Assembly (NCBI RefSeq): GCF_002811875.1
Contig: NZ_NPDZ01000001.1
Span: forward strand, 186,001-250,000
Source of the DNA: Leptospira perolatii
Lineage (GTDB): Bacteria > Spirochaetota > Leptospiria > Leptospirales > Leptospiraceae
Direction: 5' to 3'
DNA: 64,000 bases
The notes beneath the pieces are model-generated. The model ran no database searches and was not told the DNA's origin. It saw only the letters and a list, made by a program, of their open reading frames with translations. This document shows positions 11,612 through 22,339 of the stretch, one piece after another (position 1 is the stretch's first letter; each line of letters starts with the position of its first letter). A program made the position numbers and the translations under genes.

Positions 11612-11968
11612 ATGCAAAAGCAAGAAATCGGGGAACATGACTCCGAAAGTCGACCCGAGCTCCTTTCTGATAAAAGATTTTATAAAAGATTTAGGAAGGA
11701 TAATCCGGTGCGTTTCTTCGGACAGAGTGAGTGGAGAGAAGGAGTATTGTTGGATATATCGATGATGGGGGCTTCCGTACTTTCGGATGAAGAATGGAGC
11801 CTCGGTGAAAAAATCAGAATTATGTCACCAATGTTCCAATGTGAGCTGCTAGGCGAAGTGATTCGAATGAACCAGGTGGATGAAGGCAAGCGTTATGCAT
11901 TGATCTTTCATGACATGACGGATGCTGCGATTCTGGAGATCTTGAATAAGATAGCTACTTGCAGATAA
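11612..11968 (+). CDS. PilZ-domain protein (probable c-di-GMP receptor)
   Basis: A 118-residue single-domain protein. The c-di-GMP signature is present: RFYKR matches RxxxR near residue 22, and DISMMGAS matches (D/N)xSxxG about 25 residues later. Residues after that form the PilZ beta barrel. Without another domain it probably acts by binding a partner on c-di-GMP binding. No diguanylate cyclase lies in the window; the only relatives of c-di-GMP enzymes here are degenerate HD-GYP proteins. No strong Shine-Dalgarno sequence is visible before the ATG. Confidence 0.85.
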   Translation: MQKQEIGEHDSESRPELLSDKRFYKRFRKDNPVRFFGQSEWREGVLLDISMMGASVLSDEEWSLGEKIRIMSPMFQCELLGEVIRMNQVDEGKRYALIFHDMTDAAILEILNKIATCR

Positions 11969-12043
11969 AAAATTTCCTATCATTTGTATAATTTTTTCCG
12001 CTGAGCTAAACTGAGCAGATACGTCGCCGACACTATAATTAGG

Positions 12044-12742
12044 ATGAACGTAGGAGCTCCACATAACGCGTCTTTGGATATGTACAGAGATAGGTCTGTA
12101 CATTACATAGGCCATGGGCAGCTTGAAAGCTCTACTGAATCAAGTTCTATTTTACATGTTATTTCCCACGAACTAGGACATGTGGCCGAATTCAAAAACG
12201 AGGCCGCAAGAGATAATGCAGACGTTAGATCGATAGATGTTTCCATTCATTACGAAATGAGAAATGGAAAACTAGTCGCTGTTTCAGGAGAAACTAAGGC
12301 AGTTACTGTCAAAAAAGAAAATCAAACCAAGCAAACAGATTTAGAAAAAAATGATGCTCCTAGCTCCGCTCAAAGGGAAAGGGTGGAATCCAATTCAGCT
12401 TCTGTGAACAAACAAAACCGCTCAAATACATTATCCGAAAAAGAATGGGAAATACTCTCCGAGCTCCGCAGGTTGGACCTAGAACTGAATCATATTTATA
12501 AAGCTTCCAAGACGGATGACTCTGAAAACTCCGCGGATGAAGATTTTCATAAGCAAGCTCTATTGATTGAGAAAAAACGGAAATTGGAAATGGAGCTTAG
12601 TCAGGAAAAGTTAAAACTTCTGATGAAAGAAACCTTAGAGTCTTTAAAAAAACTTTCGGAAAAGCAGCTGAAGATCGCAGACCTTATGCATTCTCCTGAA
12701 GACCTGCACACTGTAGGCAATTTGATCGAAGCTTTCGCTTAA
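12044..12742 (+). CDS. Small HELGH-motif protein, metallopeptidase-like
   Basis: A 232-residue protein of uncertain function. The sequence SHELGHVAEF (about residues 43-52) holds the zinc-peptidase HExxH pattern. NEA, then DVSIHYEMRNGKLVAVSGET, follows. This order (HExxH, then a short beta hairpin around a DG/NG turn) resembles the small SprA-related putative metallopeptidases, but the usual N-terminal part is shorter. The rest (about 105-232) is charged and helical, probably coiled coil. There is no signal peptide. A stop (12002-12004) lies in frame upstream and no other ATG precedes 12044, so the start is fairly secure although the ribosome site is poor. Confidence 0.65.
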   Translation: MNVGAPHNASLDMYRDRSVHYIGHGQLESSTESSSILHVISHELGHVAEFKNEAARDNADVRSIDVSIHYEMRNGKLVAVSGETKAVTVKKENQTKQTDLEKNDAPSSAQRERVESNSASVNKQNRSNTLSEKEWEILSELRRLDLELNHIYKASKTDDSENSADEDFHKQALLIEKKRKLEMELSQEKLKLLMKETLESLKKLSEKQLKIADLMHSPEDLHTVGNLIEAFA

Positions 12743-12744
12743 TA

Positions 12745-13419
12745 TTATCCTTGCGCTTCCTCTGGCATCGGCGGTTCTTCTTCTACCACAGGTATGATCA
12801 GGGTTTTCATCATCACTTCGATAATCTTACGTAGTTCGGTTAATCCTTTGCCCGATTTCGGAGAGACAAATACCACATCGAGCATAGGATAGAGCTGTTG
12901 GATATTTTTCATTTTCTTGCGTAACTTAGATAGCTCGCTTTGATTCAGTTTATCTATCTTAGTTCTTACTAGAACCGGTTTTATCCCTTTTTCAAAACAA
13001 GTGCCGATCAGTTCCAACTCTTCTTCTGGAAGCTCTCTCTGGGCATCTGACAATAGAAACAAACACTTCAAATCCTTGGCGCTATTCAGATAATCCATAA
13101 GGAGTTGCATCATCTGCTCATGCTCTTTATGGGAGATCTGAGAAAATCCGAATCCAGGTAGATCTACTAAATATAAGGATTTAGATACTAAGAAAAAGTT
13201 TAGGAGCTTTGTTTTGCCGGGTACCGAAGAAACCTTTGCTAAGGATTTTCTTTCTACGATTGCATTTAATAAACTTGATTTACCGGAATTGGATCTACCT
13301 GCGAAAGCTAAATGTGGAATACCACGGGATGGCACTTTGACAGCTTCCGCATAAGAAGAAACAAAGCGAACTTCACGAAAGAATGGATCGGGTTTCTTTT
13401 CTTGGACCTCTTCCAACAT
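12745..13419 (-). CDS. engB: Ribosome-biogenesis GTPase EngB (YsxC/YihA)
   Basis: An essential-type GTPase for 50S subunit assembly. G1 GRSNSGKSS (41-49), G3 DLPGFGF and G4 TKIDK are all present. I place the start at ATG 13419 because a purine-rich GGGAGGGAGA precedes it directly; an upstream ATG at 13482 would extend 49 bases into tilS and lacks this site. The product is 224 residues, normal for the family. It lies 13 bases after the tilS stop, so the two are probably cotranscribed. Confidence 0.92.
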   Translation of the reverse strand: MLEEVQEKKPDPFFREVRFVSSYAEAVKVPSRGIPHLAFAGRSNSGKSSLLNAIVERKSLAKVSSVPGKTKLLNFFLVSKSLYLVDLPGFGFSQISHKEHEQMMQLLMDYLNSAKDLKCLFLLSDAQRELPEEELELIGTCFEKGIKPVLVRTKIDKLNQSELSKLRKKMKNIQQLYPMLDVVFVSPKSGKGLTELRKIIEVMMKTLIIPVVEEEPPMPEEAQG

Positions 13420-13432
13420 TCTCCCTCCCTGC

Positions 13433-14700
13433 TTAACCGGGTACTCGGAAATCATCAGAGCAGATATCTTCTGCTCGTGCATCCCACATTCGAAGGCAAA
13501 CCAAAACAGTTTTCGTTCCCCGTTTTAGAATGGGTAGCATTTTTCGGATCGGGACTGGAATCTCCCTCTCTCTAAGGAGCTCTGTAACTTCCCTATGGAT
13601 TCCGCCAACAAAGATTTTATCTCCTTCCTGGATTGTAGCGGTCGTACAACCCGAGGGAATTCTCTTTGTTTTTCCATTCCATTTCAAAAATCCTCTAACT
13701 TGGTCAAATTCAGACTCTTTGAAAAAAAGTCCGTATTTTGGAAGAATGTATAGATCGGAAGACACACTTTTCCAAAACCAGGATTCTTTGTTTTCGAGCG
13801 AAAAGGCGGAGCGGGAATCAATTTTTGCGATTAGATCTTTTAGAAAATTTGTACTTATCGGATGTAATCCGAGACTTTTTAAATGAGTATCTATGATATA
13901 TTTACAAATCGAACTGGATTCGGATTCCAATACTTGTCTCGATATTCTGCGAATCTGTTCCTCTCCGGTCTTATGCTGTTCGTTTAATGCTCGATGTGAA
14001 GTTCTAGGGGATTCGAGTTCATGAAAATTCCTATAAATTTTTTCCGGATTTGCGCCTTCTTCTAATAAGATAGGAAGCACCTTTTTCCGAAGTCGATTTC
14101 TGAGGTAATCTTCTGAATCGTTCGATTCATCTTCAAAAATTTCCCAGTCAGAATTTTGCAATAGTGCAAGGCGGATAGGATTTGGTACTAAAACAAGAGG
14201 TCGAAAGCGATTGTTTTCAAAGGGGCCCAAGGTCTTTAAAGAGTTCAACCCAGCACCTCTGATTAACTGAACTAAAAGCGTCTCAAGATAATCTTCTTGG
14301 TGATGTCCGGTAACGATATATCCTTTGAATTTAGAAGCTAACTTGTCTAAATCTTTATAACGAAGAATTCTTCCTGATTCTTCTAAGCTATACCCTGACT
14401 TTTTGGAAAAGAGTGGTACGTTTTTTTTTTAAATATACTTGGAAGCTCGAAAGATTCCATGTGATTACGAATCTGGTCTTCCTGAATTTGGTTGCTTCTG
14501 ATAGAATGATCTAAGTGATAAAGGATTGGGTCTTTTTGCAAAAGATCCTGTTCTTTCATCCATAAATAGAAGTGAACAATTAAGGTGGAATCTTTTCCGC
14601 CTGAGTATGCGATGATGGCGGGACTTTTGGTTACCAGATCTTCGTATTCTTTTAACATTTCCCAGATCTGGGAAAAGATGATTTGGATATCTTTACTCAT
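13433..14700 (-). pseudogene. tilS: tRNA(Ile)-lysidine synthetase, frameshifted at an A10 tract
   Basis: TilS converts C34 of tRNA-Ile(CAU) to lysidine and is normally essential. The N-terminal frame (ATG 14700) has the PP-loop YSGGKDS and YHLDHSIRS, then stops at 14383. The rest, including TGHHQEDYLET and LIRGAGL, is in another frame that runs to a stop at 13433. The two join perfectly at a coding-strand run of ten A (14421-14430): one extra A restores a continuous protein of the expected family order (LEESGRILRYKDL then TGHHQED). So this is either a sequencing or assembly indel, a true pseudogene, or a gene rescued by slippage on the A tract. All other motifs are intact, which argues against old decay. 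Confidence 0.88.
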
Positions 14701-14720
14701 CGATGCTAAGGTTGATCGAC

Positions 14721-16643
14721 TTACGAGTGTCGACTCATGCCTACTAAGGTGATATCGTCAGCTTGAACCTTTTCTCCCGTAAAGTGTTTAATTTCTTCTA
14801 GGATTTTTTCTAGCAGGATAGAGATAGATAGATCTTTATTTTTCAAGACGCAATCTTCGAGTCTATTCATCTCAAAACATTCGCCTTGGAAATTAGAAGC
14901 CTCCCAAACTCCGTCCGTACACATTAAGAAAAAATCTCCCGGGTCTAGGGAAAATTCTCCGGCGTTTTTGAACTGGCTGATCTCTGAATCGATTCCTAGG
15001 ACAATTCCTTCTGTAGGTATTTCTTCGATTGAATTTGTGGACCGTCTGAAAACAAGAATGTGACCCTGCCCGCCTCCGCTAAATCTAAATCGGTTTCCGG
15101 AGCGATCCCAGTGAATCATAGTGAGAGACATGAATCTTGGAGTTAAGAGATCTCTAAAGTAATTTTGGTACAGATAGGTATTTACTGTTTCTATAATTTC
15201 CCAAGGTGCAGGACTAAGCCTGACCAAAGAATGAATCACTGTGCGGACTGTAGCCATAACGATTCCAGCTGGGACGCCTTTTCCGCTCACATCTCCTACG
15301 CAGATATAAGTCTCTTTATTTCTAGGGTCGGTGATAAAGTCGTAGTAATCTCCTCCTACACCGATCGCAGCCCGCATCACTCCTGCAAAATCGTATCCTG
15401 GGTGTTCCGGCATTTTTCTAGGAAGCAAGGAAAGTTGGAGTTCCTTTGCTATTTCAATCTCCCGATCAAGTCTTTCCTTTTCGGCGCTTTGATGGAACAA
15501 GCGAAAGTTTTGTATCGAGATTCCAGCTTGGATAGAAAACGCATTCAGAACATCTATCTCTTCAGGGCTCCAATGTAAATTTAGAGCCTTGGAAAGGAGT
15601 ATCCAGATATCTGATTCTTCTTCGTGCAGAACAGGGAGAATTGCAATATGAGATGCTTTAAAACCCAAATTCTCCCATTCAGGGATCTCCTTAGATTCGA
15701 GGAGCTTTACGTTTTCCTTATGTTCAAGAAGAGATTCCCATCTTCCTTCTAGCTTTTGACTCAATTTGATTTCTAGGGCTTTGTGTCCTTTGAACAAAAA
15801 GTGCCCTTCGTAGAGAGGATTCTTTCCGTTTTTCCCGTTTGTCTTTTCAATAATTGCATAGATTTCGTTTTCGGAAAACTCAGTCAGTGAAAGTAAAATG
15901 ACCCTAAAAATTTCCGTTCTGTATTTAAAGCCCAAACTACTTAGTTTCAGTGCAGCAGAATGCAAATTACGAAAATTTCTGGACTGAGTTTGAGATACTT
16001 CAAAAAGAATTCGATTTTTTAGAGTTACCGCAAATTGACTCGCGATTAATTCGAGAAAGTATCTGTCCTTTTCAGCTTGGTAAGGATTATCCTCCTCATA
16101 ATCCACACTGATTAGACCCAATACTTCTTTTTTCAGATGGATCGGAACAGCCAAAGCTGAGACCGCACCGTTCAATCTTCCATACTGTCGGAACTGTTTG
16201 ATTTTCTGTTCTTGAAATCGATAATATACTGATTTGCAAGTGTCTACGCACTGGCTCAAAGGTCCGGAGTCTTCGCCTTTTCGGATTTCCATGCGAAATG
16301 CGACCTTTTCTAAACTTCCACCTTTCCTATTTCGGTAAGACTTAACTAATATCTTGTCCAACCTAGGTTCATACACCATTACGGAAATACCAGGTTGGCC
16401 TAATTTACGAAACGCTAATGCGGTAAAATTTTTCAAAAGATCGTCTAGATTCGGACTCGTATTAAATAAGGAGAGGAACTCCAGCAGAACTTCGTTGGAT
16501 AAACTCGGGCCCTCGGGAGGCCTGGCCCGAACATTTCTTCTTTTTTCAAGGATCCATTCTCTTCCGCAGGATCTGCAGTGAAACTTTCCAGACCGAAATT
16601 GACCTTCAGGTGAGTAAGATTCGCCACAAAATACGCAGGACAT
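14721..16643 (-). CDS. GAF-domain PP2C/SpoIIE-type phosphatase with zinc ribbon
   Basis: A 640-residue cytoplasmic regulator. It opens with a zinc ribbon (CVFC at residues 3-6, CRSC at 23-26), then two GAF-like regions (about 60-215 and 235-385), a linker helix ending in LQLSLLPRKMP, and a SpoIIE/RsbU-type PP2C phosphatase domain (about 400-640). The metal motifs GGDYYD, GDVSGKGVPAG, MCTDGVWE and ADDITL are present. RsbU-type enzymes dephosphorylate anti-anti-sigma proteins to switch partner networks; no STAS protein or anti-sigma kinase is next to it. It is divergent from the sigma-54 activator, with 149 bases between starts. It lies 20 bases downstream of the tilS start on the same strand. 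Confidence 0.9.
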   Translation of the reverse strand: MSCVFCGESYSPEGQFRSGKFHCRSCGREWILEKRRNVRARPPEGPSLSNEVLLEFLSLFNTSPNLDDLLKNFTALAFRKLGQPGISVMVYEPRLDKILVKSYRNRKGGSLEKVAFRMEIRKGEDSGPLSQCVDTCKSVYYRFQEQKIKQFRQYGRLNGAVSALAVPIHLKKEVLGLISVDYEEDNPYQAEKDRYFLELIASQFAVTLKNRILFEVSQTQSRNFRNLHSAALKLSSLGFKYRTEIFRVILLSLTEFSENEIYAIIEKTNGKNGKNPLYEGHFLFKGHKALEIKLSQKLEGRWESLLEHKENVKLLESKEIPEWENLGFKASHIAILPVLHEEESDIWILLSKALNLHWSPEEIDVLNAFSIQAGISIQNFRLFHQSAEKERLDREIEIAKELQLSLLPRKMPEHPGYDFAGVMRAAIGVGGDYYDFITDPRNKETYICVGDVSGKGVPAGIVMATVRTVIHSLVRLSPAPWEIIETVNTYLYQNYFRDLLTPRFMSLTMIHWDRSGNRFRFSGGGQGHILVFRRSTNSIEEIPTEGIVLGIDSEISQFKNAGEFSLDPGDFFLMCTDGVWEASNFQGECFEMNRLEDCVLKNKDLSISILLEKILEEIKHFTGEKVQADDITLVGMSRHS

Positions 16644-16792
16644 TCGAGTTTTAGAATATTCTATTTCACGCTTCTGGAAACTGTTTTACCCGAAAATCTG
16701 ACAAAAATGAAAGCAATGCAGGTTATGACCTTGAAAAAATAGATCAATTTGAACTAAATCTAGCGAAATGCCTTTCTTTTAAGGTTTTTTCC

Positions 16793-18931
16793 TTGACCGT
16801 AAAATCGTCAATTCGCACCTTTTTTAAGCAGATGTCCGGTTACATTAAGCCAAGCCCCCTTCGACATATCCAAGAAGTTGCCACCGCAATGAATTCTACC
16901 TTAGATCCGGATCGTTTGCTCGATCTGATTCTGGAAAGATGTATTCAAATTTGTGAAGTAGGTTCCGGATCTCTCATGCTGGTCAGCAGACAAGACGAGG
17001 TTTTGGACATAGTCACCTTTCGTGGTATGAATCCTTCCATTCGTACCAAGGTGAAACTGAAAGTCGGCGAAGGGATTACAGGGATCGTAGCCGCTTCCGG
17101 GGAAGGGATGATCGTCAATGACGTAACCCAGAACCCGCATTACATTTCTATTAAGGACGAAATTCTGTCCGAGTTAGCGGTCCCGATGATCGTAGAAGAT
17201 GAGACTATCGGTGTTATCTCACTTGATTCTAGCCGCAAAGGTGCGTTTACCGAAGAACACCTCGAACTGGTCTCAACTCTCGCCAATATGGCGGCGCAAA
17301 TATTCAAAAATTTGCAAATATTCAGACAGCTGGAACAGAAGAACAAGATTCAGCAAGTACTCATTGATATTTCTAGAACTGTCACGTCCACTCTGAACTT
17401 ACGAGAAATTTTCGGAGATATAATGGATCGATTAGACAAGTCTCTGAACCTAGAAAGGGGATCCATAGTTCTATTCGATTCGGAAAAAGGAATTCTAAAG
17501 TTAGAAGCTGCATCCGGACTTACTGCAGAGGAGATGGAGAAAGGAATTTATCTCCCAGGTGAGGGAGTTACTGGTCGAGTCTATGAATCCGGAGAAGCGG
17601 TGATCATAGAATCGATCGCTAACGACGAAAATTTTTTGAATCGCTTAGGAAACGCGGCTCACTTCAAAAATAATCCGGAAAGCGTCAGCTTTCTCGCCGC
17701 ACCAATCAAATCTGACACGGATGTATTAGGAGTGGTCAGCGTATTTTTTGTTCATAAAAAGTATGTGGATTTGAAAACGTACCTAGACTTTCTTCAAGTC
17801 GTTGCTTCTATCATTTATCAGGCAATCAGAATCCAAAAGCTGATCGATGAAGAAAAGAGAGAGATTTCTCGCGAGAACGTATTATTAAAACGTGAATTAA
17901 AGAATAAGTACAAGTTCGGCTCTTTGATCGGAAAATCCAAAGCGATGGAAAAACTCTTCGAAATGATCCAACTAGTCTCCGACTCAAGAGCTTCCGTTTT
18001 GATTACAGGAGAATCAGGTACAGGAAAAGAAATGATCGCGTCCGCGATTCATTACAATTCTTCTCGCGCGGATAAACCTTTTATTAAGATCAATTGTGCT
18101 GCGATTCCTGAAAACTTACTCGAATCCGAATTGTTCGGTCATAAGAAAGGCTCTTTTACTGGAGCAGTAGCTGATAAGAAAGGGAAATTCGAAATGGCCG
18201 ATACCGGGACCATTTTCCTGGACGAGATCGGAGAAATGGATCTGAACTTGCAATCCAAGCTTTTGCGTGTATTGCAAGAAAAGGAAATCGAAGCAGTAGG
18301 ATCTACAAAGCCAAAGAAAATTGATGTGAGAATTATCGCGGCTACAAACGCTAATTTAGAAGAGTTGATCTCTCAAAAATTATTCCGACCGGATCTGTTC
18401 TATCGATTAAATGTGGTCAATATGGTGACTCCTCCTCTGCGCGAGCGTACAGAAGATATTCCACTGCTGATCAACCATTTCATCTCAAAATATACCGGTG
18501 AAAATTCCAAGAAGATCAAAGGGATTACTAGAGAAGCCCACAAACTATTGATGAGCTATGGATGGCCGGGTAACGTAAGGGAACTAGAGAACGTAATCGA
18601 GAGAGCTGTTGTTCTCTCTCAATCCGATATGTTGGATATCCAAGATTTCTCGGAGATTAGCGGTAGAATTCTCTACGGTGACGAAACTGAACAAATAGAA
18701 GCTGGCGATACTGAAGGAGCCGTCGAAGTGGCAAGCTCGAGATTCTCTCCTTCCCACTTAGATGCACTTGATGGTAGAGCGATCGAAGTCGTTGTGGGCG
18801 AAGTAGAAGCGCGACTGATCAAGTACGCTATGAAAAAGTTCAAGTACACCAAAACTAGAGTCGCAAAGTTTTTGGGGATTAACCGAAATACTTTGGATAA
18901 GAAAATTAAAGAGCTAAAGATAGACTATTAA
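16793..18931 (+). CDS. Sigma-54-dependent activator with two GAF domains
   Basis: A 712-residue transcription activator. Two GAF sensor domains (about 25-180 and 195-350) precede the AAA+ domain (about 380-610), which has Walker A GESGTGKE near 405, the sigma-54 contact loop GSFTGA near 453 (GAFTGA in most family members), and Walker B LDEIGE. A Fis-type helix-turn-helix ends the protein ([17 protein letters not shown]). There is no receiver domain, so GAF ligands rather than phosphorylation should control it. The start is TTG 16793, with AAGG 8 bases upstream; an ATG at 16832 is an alternative. It converges on the SET gene with 3 bases between stops. Targets are unknown and I found no clear -24/-12 promoter in the window. 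Confidence 0.92.
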   Translation: MTVKSSIRTFFKQMSGYIKPSPLRHIQEVATAMNSTLDPDRLLDLILERCIQICEVGSGSLMLVSRQDEVLDIVTFRGMNPSIRTKVKLKVGEGITGIVAASGEGMIVNDVTQNPHYISIKDEILSELAVPMIVEDETIGVISLDSSRKGAFTEEHLELVSTLANMAAQIFKNLQIFRQLEQKNKIQQVLIDISRTVTSTLNLREIFGDIMDRLDKSLNLERGSIVLFDSEKGILKLEAASGLTAEEMEKGIYLPGEGVTGRVYESGEAVIIESIANDENFLNRLGNAAHFKNNPESVSFLAAPIKSDTDVLGVVSVFFVHKKYVDLKTYLDFLQVVASIIYQAIRIQKLIDEEKREISRENVLLKRELKNKYKFGSLIGKSKAMEKLFEMIQLVSDSRASVLITGESGTGKEMIASAIHYNSSRADKPFIKINCAAIPENLLESELFGHKKGSFTGAVADKKGKFEMADTGTIFLDEIGEMDLNLQSKLLRVLQEKEIEAVGSTKPKKIDVRIIAATNANLEELISQKLFRPDLFYRLNVVNMVTPPLRERTEDIPLLINHFISKYTGENSKKIKGITREAHKLLMSYGWPGNVRELENVIERAVVLSQSDMLDIQDFSEISGRILYGDETEQIEAGDTEGAVEVASSRFSPSHLDALDGRAIEVVVGEVEARLIKYAMKKFKYTKTRVAKFLGINRNTLDKKIKELKIDY

Positions 18932-18934
18932 AAG

Positions 18935-19333
18935 CTAGTTGGGAAGTTTTTCCGACCAGTGTTGATCAAACTTTTTGTAATTGCAGGTAAGTTCCTCGCC
19001 TGCCTTTATTCTTCTGATTGCCCGATCCTTGCCCATCGGATTGCTGTCTATATCTTCTGATGCTCTGACTTCTATCGTATTAGGATCATCGCTATGGTTC
19101 ATGAACCTTGAGTTGTCCACGCAGAAGTACCAGTTCCCGTTCGATAGATAAGAATATGTGTGGATCAATTCGATGAATCGTTTCGGTAAGGCTTCGACTT
19201 CCTCTTTACTGAGAATCCAAACGGTTTTCGGATCGAATTCCCATACTAATTCTCCTTCTTCAATATCTCGGCCGGCAAATAGGCCGAGTCCTCCAATCGG
19301 AGAATTGTCCACGTAAGTAGGTACCTTGAGCAT
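18935..19333 (-). CDS. SET-domain protein (putative lysine methyltransferase)
   Basis: A compact 132-residue SET domain, the fold used by protein lysine methyltransferases. The SAM-pocket motifs are visible: GGLGLFAGRDIEEGE, then RFMNHSDDPN (the NHS knot), and GEELTCNY with the catalytic Tyr. No pre- or post-SET region is present, so it is a minimal bacterial form. Bacterial SET proteins without other domains are uncommon and their targets are mostly unknown. It converges on the sigma-54 activator and is not in an operon with a recognisable target. Confidence 0.88.
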   Translation of the reverse strand: MLKVPTYVDNSPIGGLGLFAGRDIEEGELVWEFDPKTVWILSKEEVEALPKRFIELIHTYSYLSNGNWYFCVDNSRFMNHSDDPNTIEVRASEDIDSNPMGKDRAIRRIKAGEELTCNYKKFDQHWSEKLPN

Positions 19334-19432
19334 ACTTCAATGAGGAAAAGTTTCTTATGTAAAAAAGCAAGAACGTTTGGGTTCGTTTACGAAGCAATCT
19401 TACCTTTTCTAACCTCTTGGGCAAACAGCGGC

Positions 19433-21295
19433 TTACATTGCGGAAGCCGGAGCAAGACCAGGTTCGGGAGAATAATAAGGCTCTAATTTTCCATTTCTTA
19501 AAACCAGAACCTGATCCGCGGCTTGCAATCCTGTGAGTTTATGGGTCACAGATACGATTGTCCTTCCTTCTCGGATCCGTTGCAAAGTTTTCAGGATTCT
19601 GGCTTCAGTAACCGGGTCCAAAGCGGAAGTCGCTTCGTCCAAAAGCAGTATTTGCGGATTTCGAACAAGAGCCCGCGCGAGGGCTATCCTTTGTTTTTCT
19701 CCACCGGAAAGTCTCGTTCCTTTTTCTCCTAAAATCGTTTCATAGCCTTCAGGGAGGCTGCAAATGAATTCGTGAATTTCCGCGAGTTTTGCGGCTTCTA
19801 TCGCTTCTTCTGCACTTGCATCAGGTCTTCCCATACGGATATTTTCGAGTATAGAAGAGTGGAAGAGGTAGGTATCTTGAAAAACGATTCCCATCAAAGA
19901 GTGCAGAGATTGGCGATTAATTACGCCTAGATCCGTACCGTCCAAACTTAGCTTTCCGCTATTTGGCTCGACGATTCCTAGAATAAGTTTAAAGATCGTG
20001 CTTTTTCCTGAACCGGAAGGGCCGAGTATAATCGTATAGCTTCCTTTTGGAATTTCAAGGTGGAGGCCATTCAAATTCTTAGTACGGCCTTTATACTTGA
20101 ACTCTACATCTTCTAAGAGAATTTTAGATTGGAATTCAGAAATCGCCACAGATTGAGTCTGAGCTGTTTCAAAAACAGGTGTCCTCAATATTTCCAAAAT
20201 ACGTTTTGCAGATCCGCTTGCTTGGTTTAGCGCGGGGAAATACTGAGATACATACAGTAGAGAATAGCTTAAGTTTAAAAAAGGAGGAAGAAAGGCGGCA
20301 AAAGCCCCTACGCTTACCATTCCATGAAAAGCGAACCAAGCTCCTGCAGTTAGTAACACTGCTTGCAAAAGCAGAATTCCACCCGACGCGGACCTTTCCA
20401 AATAAGAATTCGTTAATCCAAGTCTGAGCGAAACTCCGAAAAGCTTTTCACAATTTCCTCTGAACTTTTCCCAAAACACTCCATCCAAATCGTACACTCG
20501 GATCAGATTCTGTGCCGAAACAGATTCTTCTACTGCATTTAGAACTCTGGCCTCTTCGCCTTTTCTCTCATAGCTAGCATGAGTGGATCTTTTGGAAAAG
20601 AACACTGGACCCACAAAAGTCACCGGCCAAATCAGAGCAGCAATCAGCCCAAGCTTCCAATCTAGAGCAAATAGGAGTGCTGTTCCGAAGATTGCTTCTA
20701 AGAGCGGGGAAATTCCCCAAGGGATAGAAGCCAATACAGCATTTTCTAATGAAGCAAGGTCCGAGGAAAACCTGGAAAGTATGTCCCCCATTCTAGTATT
20801 CGCATAAAAGTCTAGGCTAACTCTTTGCAGATGAATGAATAATTCTTCGCGAATGTCTCTGATCGCTCTAGCAGAGATCCAATTGTATAAGTAATCCCTT
20901 ACTGTTCCTACAGCGGTAATTAGGATCGTACCACCAACAAGAGTAGCTCCAGTAATATATAACATTGCTTCTTTCTTTCCGATCAAAGCTTCATCGATTA
21001 AAAATTTGAAAGAAAATGGAATCGTAGAATATACAAGAATTTCTGTTATTAAGAGTCCAAGTACGGTCGCTAATCGAAGTTTATACTTTCGGAAAAATCT
21101 AGCGAGACCAAATAGAATCAGTAAGGGGGATTCGTTAACTGCCTCACTCTGCACTAAGTTTGGCGTAAGAGAAGCCGAGTAGGATCCCCTCGCGACTTGA
21201 CTTCCTGGTGGAGCCTTAGGCGAAGATATAGGTGTGCCTTGCGCCGGTTTTTTTCCTAACTTGAACCCGTCTCTGAAAGTTTGTTTATTTTGCAT
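19433..21295 (-). CDS. ABC exporter, ATPase fused to six-TM domain (MsbA/multidrug type)
   Basis: A 620-residue half-transporter of the type I exporter fold. An unusual cytoplasmic N-terminal extension of about 60 residues precedes six TM helices (about 75-345). The nucleotide-binding domain has Walker [10 protein letters not shown], signature LSGGEKQR and Walker [12 protein letters not shown]. It probably works as a homodimer, since no partner half-transporter is adjacent. Substrate is unknown; lipid or drug export is the usual role. It is transcribed alone, with about 100 bases to the SET gene. Confidence 0.9.
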   Translation of the reverse strand: MQNKQTFRDGFKLGKKPAQGTPISSPKAPPGSQVARGSYSASLTPNLVQSEAVNESPLLILFGLARFFRKYKLRLATVLGLLITEILVYSTIPFSFKFLIDEALIGKKEAMLYITGATLVGGTILITAVGTVRDYLYNWISARAIRDIREELFIHLQRVSLDFYANTRMGDILSRFSSDLASLENAVLASIPWGISPLLEAIFGTALLFALDWKLGLIAALIWPVTFVGPVFFSKRSTHASYERKGEEARVLNAVEESVSAQNLIRVYDLDGVFWEKFRGNCEKLFGVSLRLGLTNSYLERSASGGILLLQAVLLTAGAWFAFHGMVSVGAFAAFLPPFLNLSYSLLYVSQYFPALNQASGSAKRILEILRTPVFETAQTQSVAISEFQSKILLEDVEFKYKGRTKNLNGLHLEIPKGSYTIILGPSGSGKSTIFKLILGIVEPNSGKLSLDGTDLGVINRQSLHSLMGIVFQDTYLFHSSILENIRMGRPDASAEEAIEAAKLAEIHEFICSLPEGYETILGEKGTRLSGGEKQRIALARALVRNPQILLLDEATSALDPVTEARILKTLQRIREGRTIVSVTHKLTGLQAADQVLVLRNGKLEPYYSPEPGLAPASAM

Positions 21296-21540
21296 ATATG
21301 TATCCGGGGAGCTCTTCTAACTAATTGGACTTACGCCCAGTTTTGGCCGATTTCCTTAAATTTCGCCCGTTATTAACCAAAATGCTTTCGGGAAGAACCC
21401 AAGTTGGCGAGGTATTTTCCTCCTACTTCTGTCACATAGAAGAAAAATTTTTAGAGACAGAATTCATAAATGATATCTGCTATTAGGTTAGACTGTAGGT
21501 CAAAACAAGCGAGAAGGCACATTTTTAGGTGTTCAATTGA

Positions 21541-22188
21541 ATGTCGGTTTTTAGTGTACAACCGGATCACCATGCGATGATAGATTTCCATTATAAGGAA
21601 GAGAATGGTTTTTACCGTGTAGTTCTTAAGACTTCTGAGACTGCGCCAGGTACATTACATAAAATGGTTAAAGCCATTTATTTTATGGGTTTTGAAATTG
21701 TTTCGGGAGACATCCGTACAATCCGTGAAGGAAACTCGTTTTTAAGCCAAGATGAATTCGTGCTTCGTTCTAGTGAAACTGACTCCAAAATTAAGGCATC
21801 GAAACTCGGTATCCTAATGTCCTCCGTGTTTTCTGAAGAAAGTACTTTGGAGGAAATGATCCAAACTTCTAGCGAAATCGATATTCGTAATACTTTTCAT
21901 CTAAACCAAGATTCCAAATTAGAATTTCAAGATTTGCCCGACGGTAGTGGAACCGATTTCTTTTTGGAAACCGCTGATAGAAAAGGGTTATTGTACTTTA
22001 TTACCGGAGTATTAAAAGACCTCGGCATAAACATTATTTCTGGGGAAGTGAGAACAGATGATGTCTCTCACAAAGCAAAAGACAAATTTGTGCTTACGGA
22101 TCCGAAAACAAATTCAGGTTTTGCTGGCTCTTCTTTGGAGGAGCGTATTCGCAGGTATATTCTTCAAAGTAGCTTAAATCAGGTTTAA
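21541..22188 (+). CDS. Double ACT-domain protein
   Basis: A 215-residue protein made of two ACT-like repeats (about 20-80 and 140-200). The second, [20 protein letters not shown] followed by SGEVRT and KDKFVLTD, closely resembles the C-terminal ACT domains of the PII uridylyltransferase GlnD. The first keeps the same order in weaker form ([17 protein letters not shown], then SGDIRT). No catalytic domain is attached, so it should be a small-molecule-binding regulator. Start is ATG 21541 with only a weak AGG upstream. It precedes the HD-GYP-like gene by 151 bases on the same strand. Confidence 0.75.
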   Translation: MSVFSVQPDHHAMIDFHYKEENGFYRVVLKTSETAPGTLHKMVKAIYFMGFEIVSGDIRTIREGNSFLSQDEFVLRSSETDSKIKASKLGILMSSVFSEESTLEEMIQTSSEIDIRNTFHLNQDSKLEFQDLPDGSGTDFFLETADRKGLLYFITGVLKDLGINIISGEVRTDDVSHKAKDKFVLTDPKTNSGFAGSSLEERIRRYILQSSLNQV

Positions 22189-22339
22189 TCACAAAAAAGA
22201 ATTTCGTCAAATAGGGTAACGTGAAATAATTAAGCGTGAAATAGTTTCATCTTGCCTATCCTATCGTTCTGATCAGAATACTGATTTGGATAGCCGTTGA
22301 AATTACTCGAAAAAATGAATCGGATCAACTTTCCAGAGA

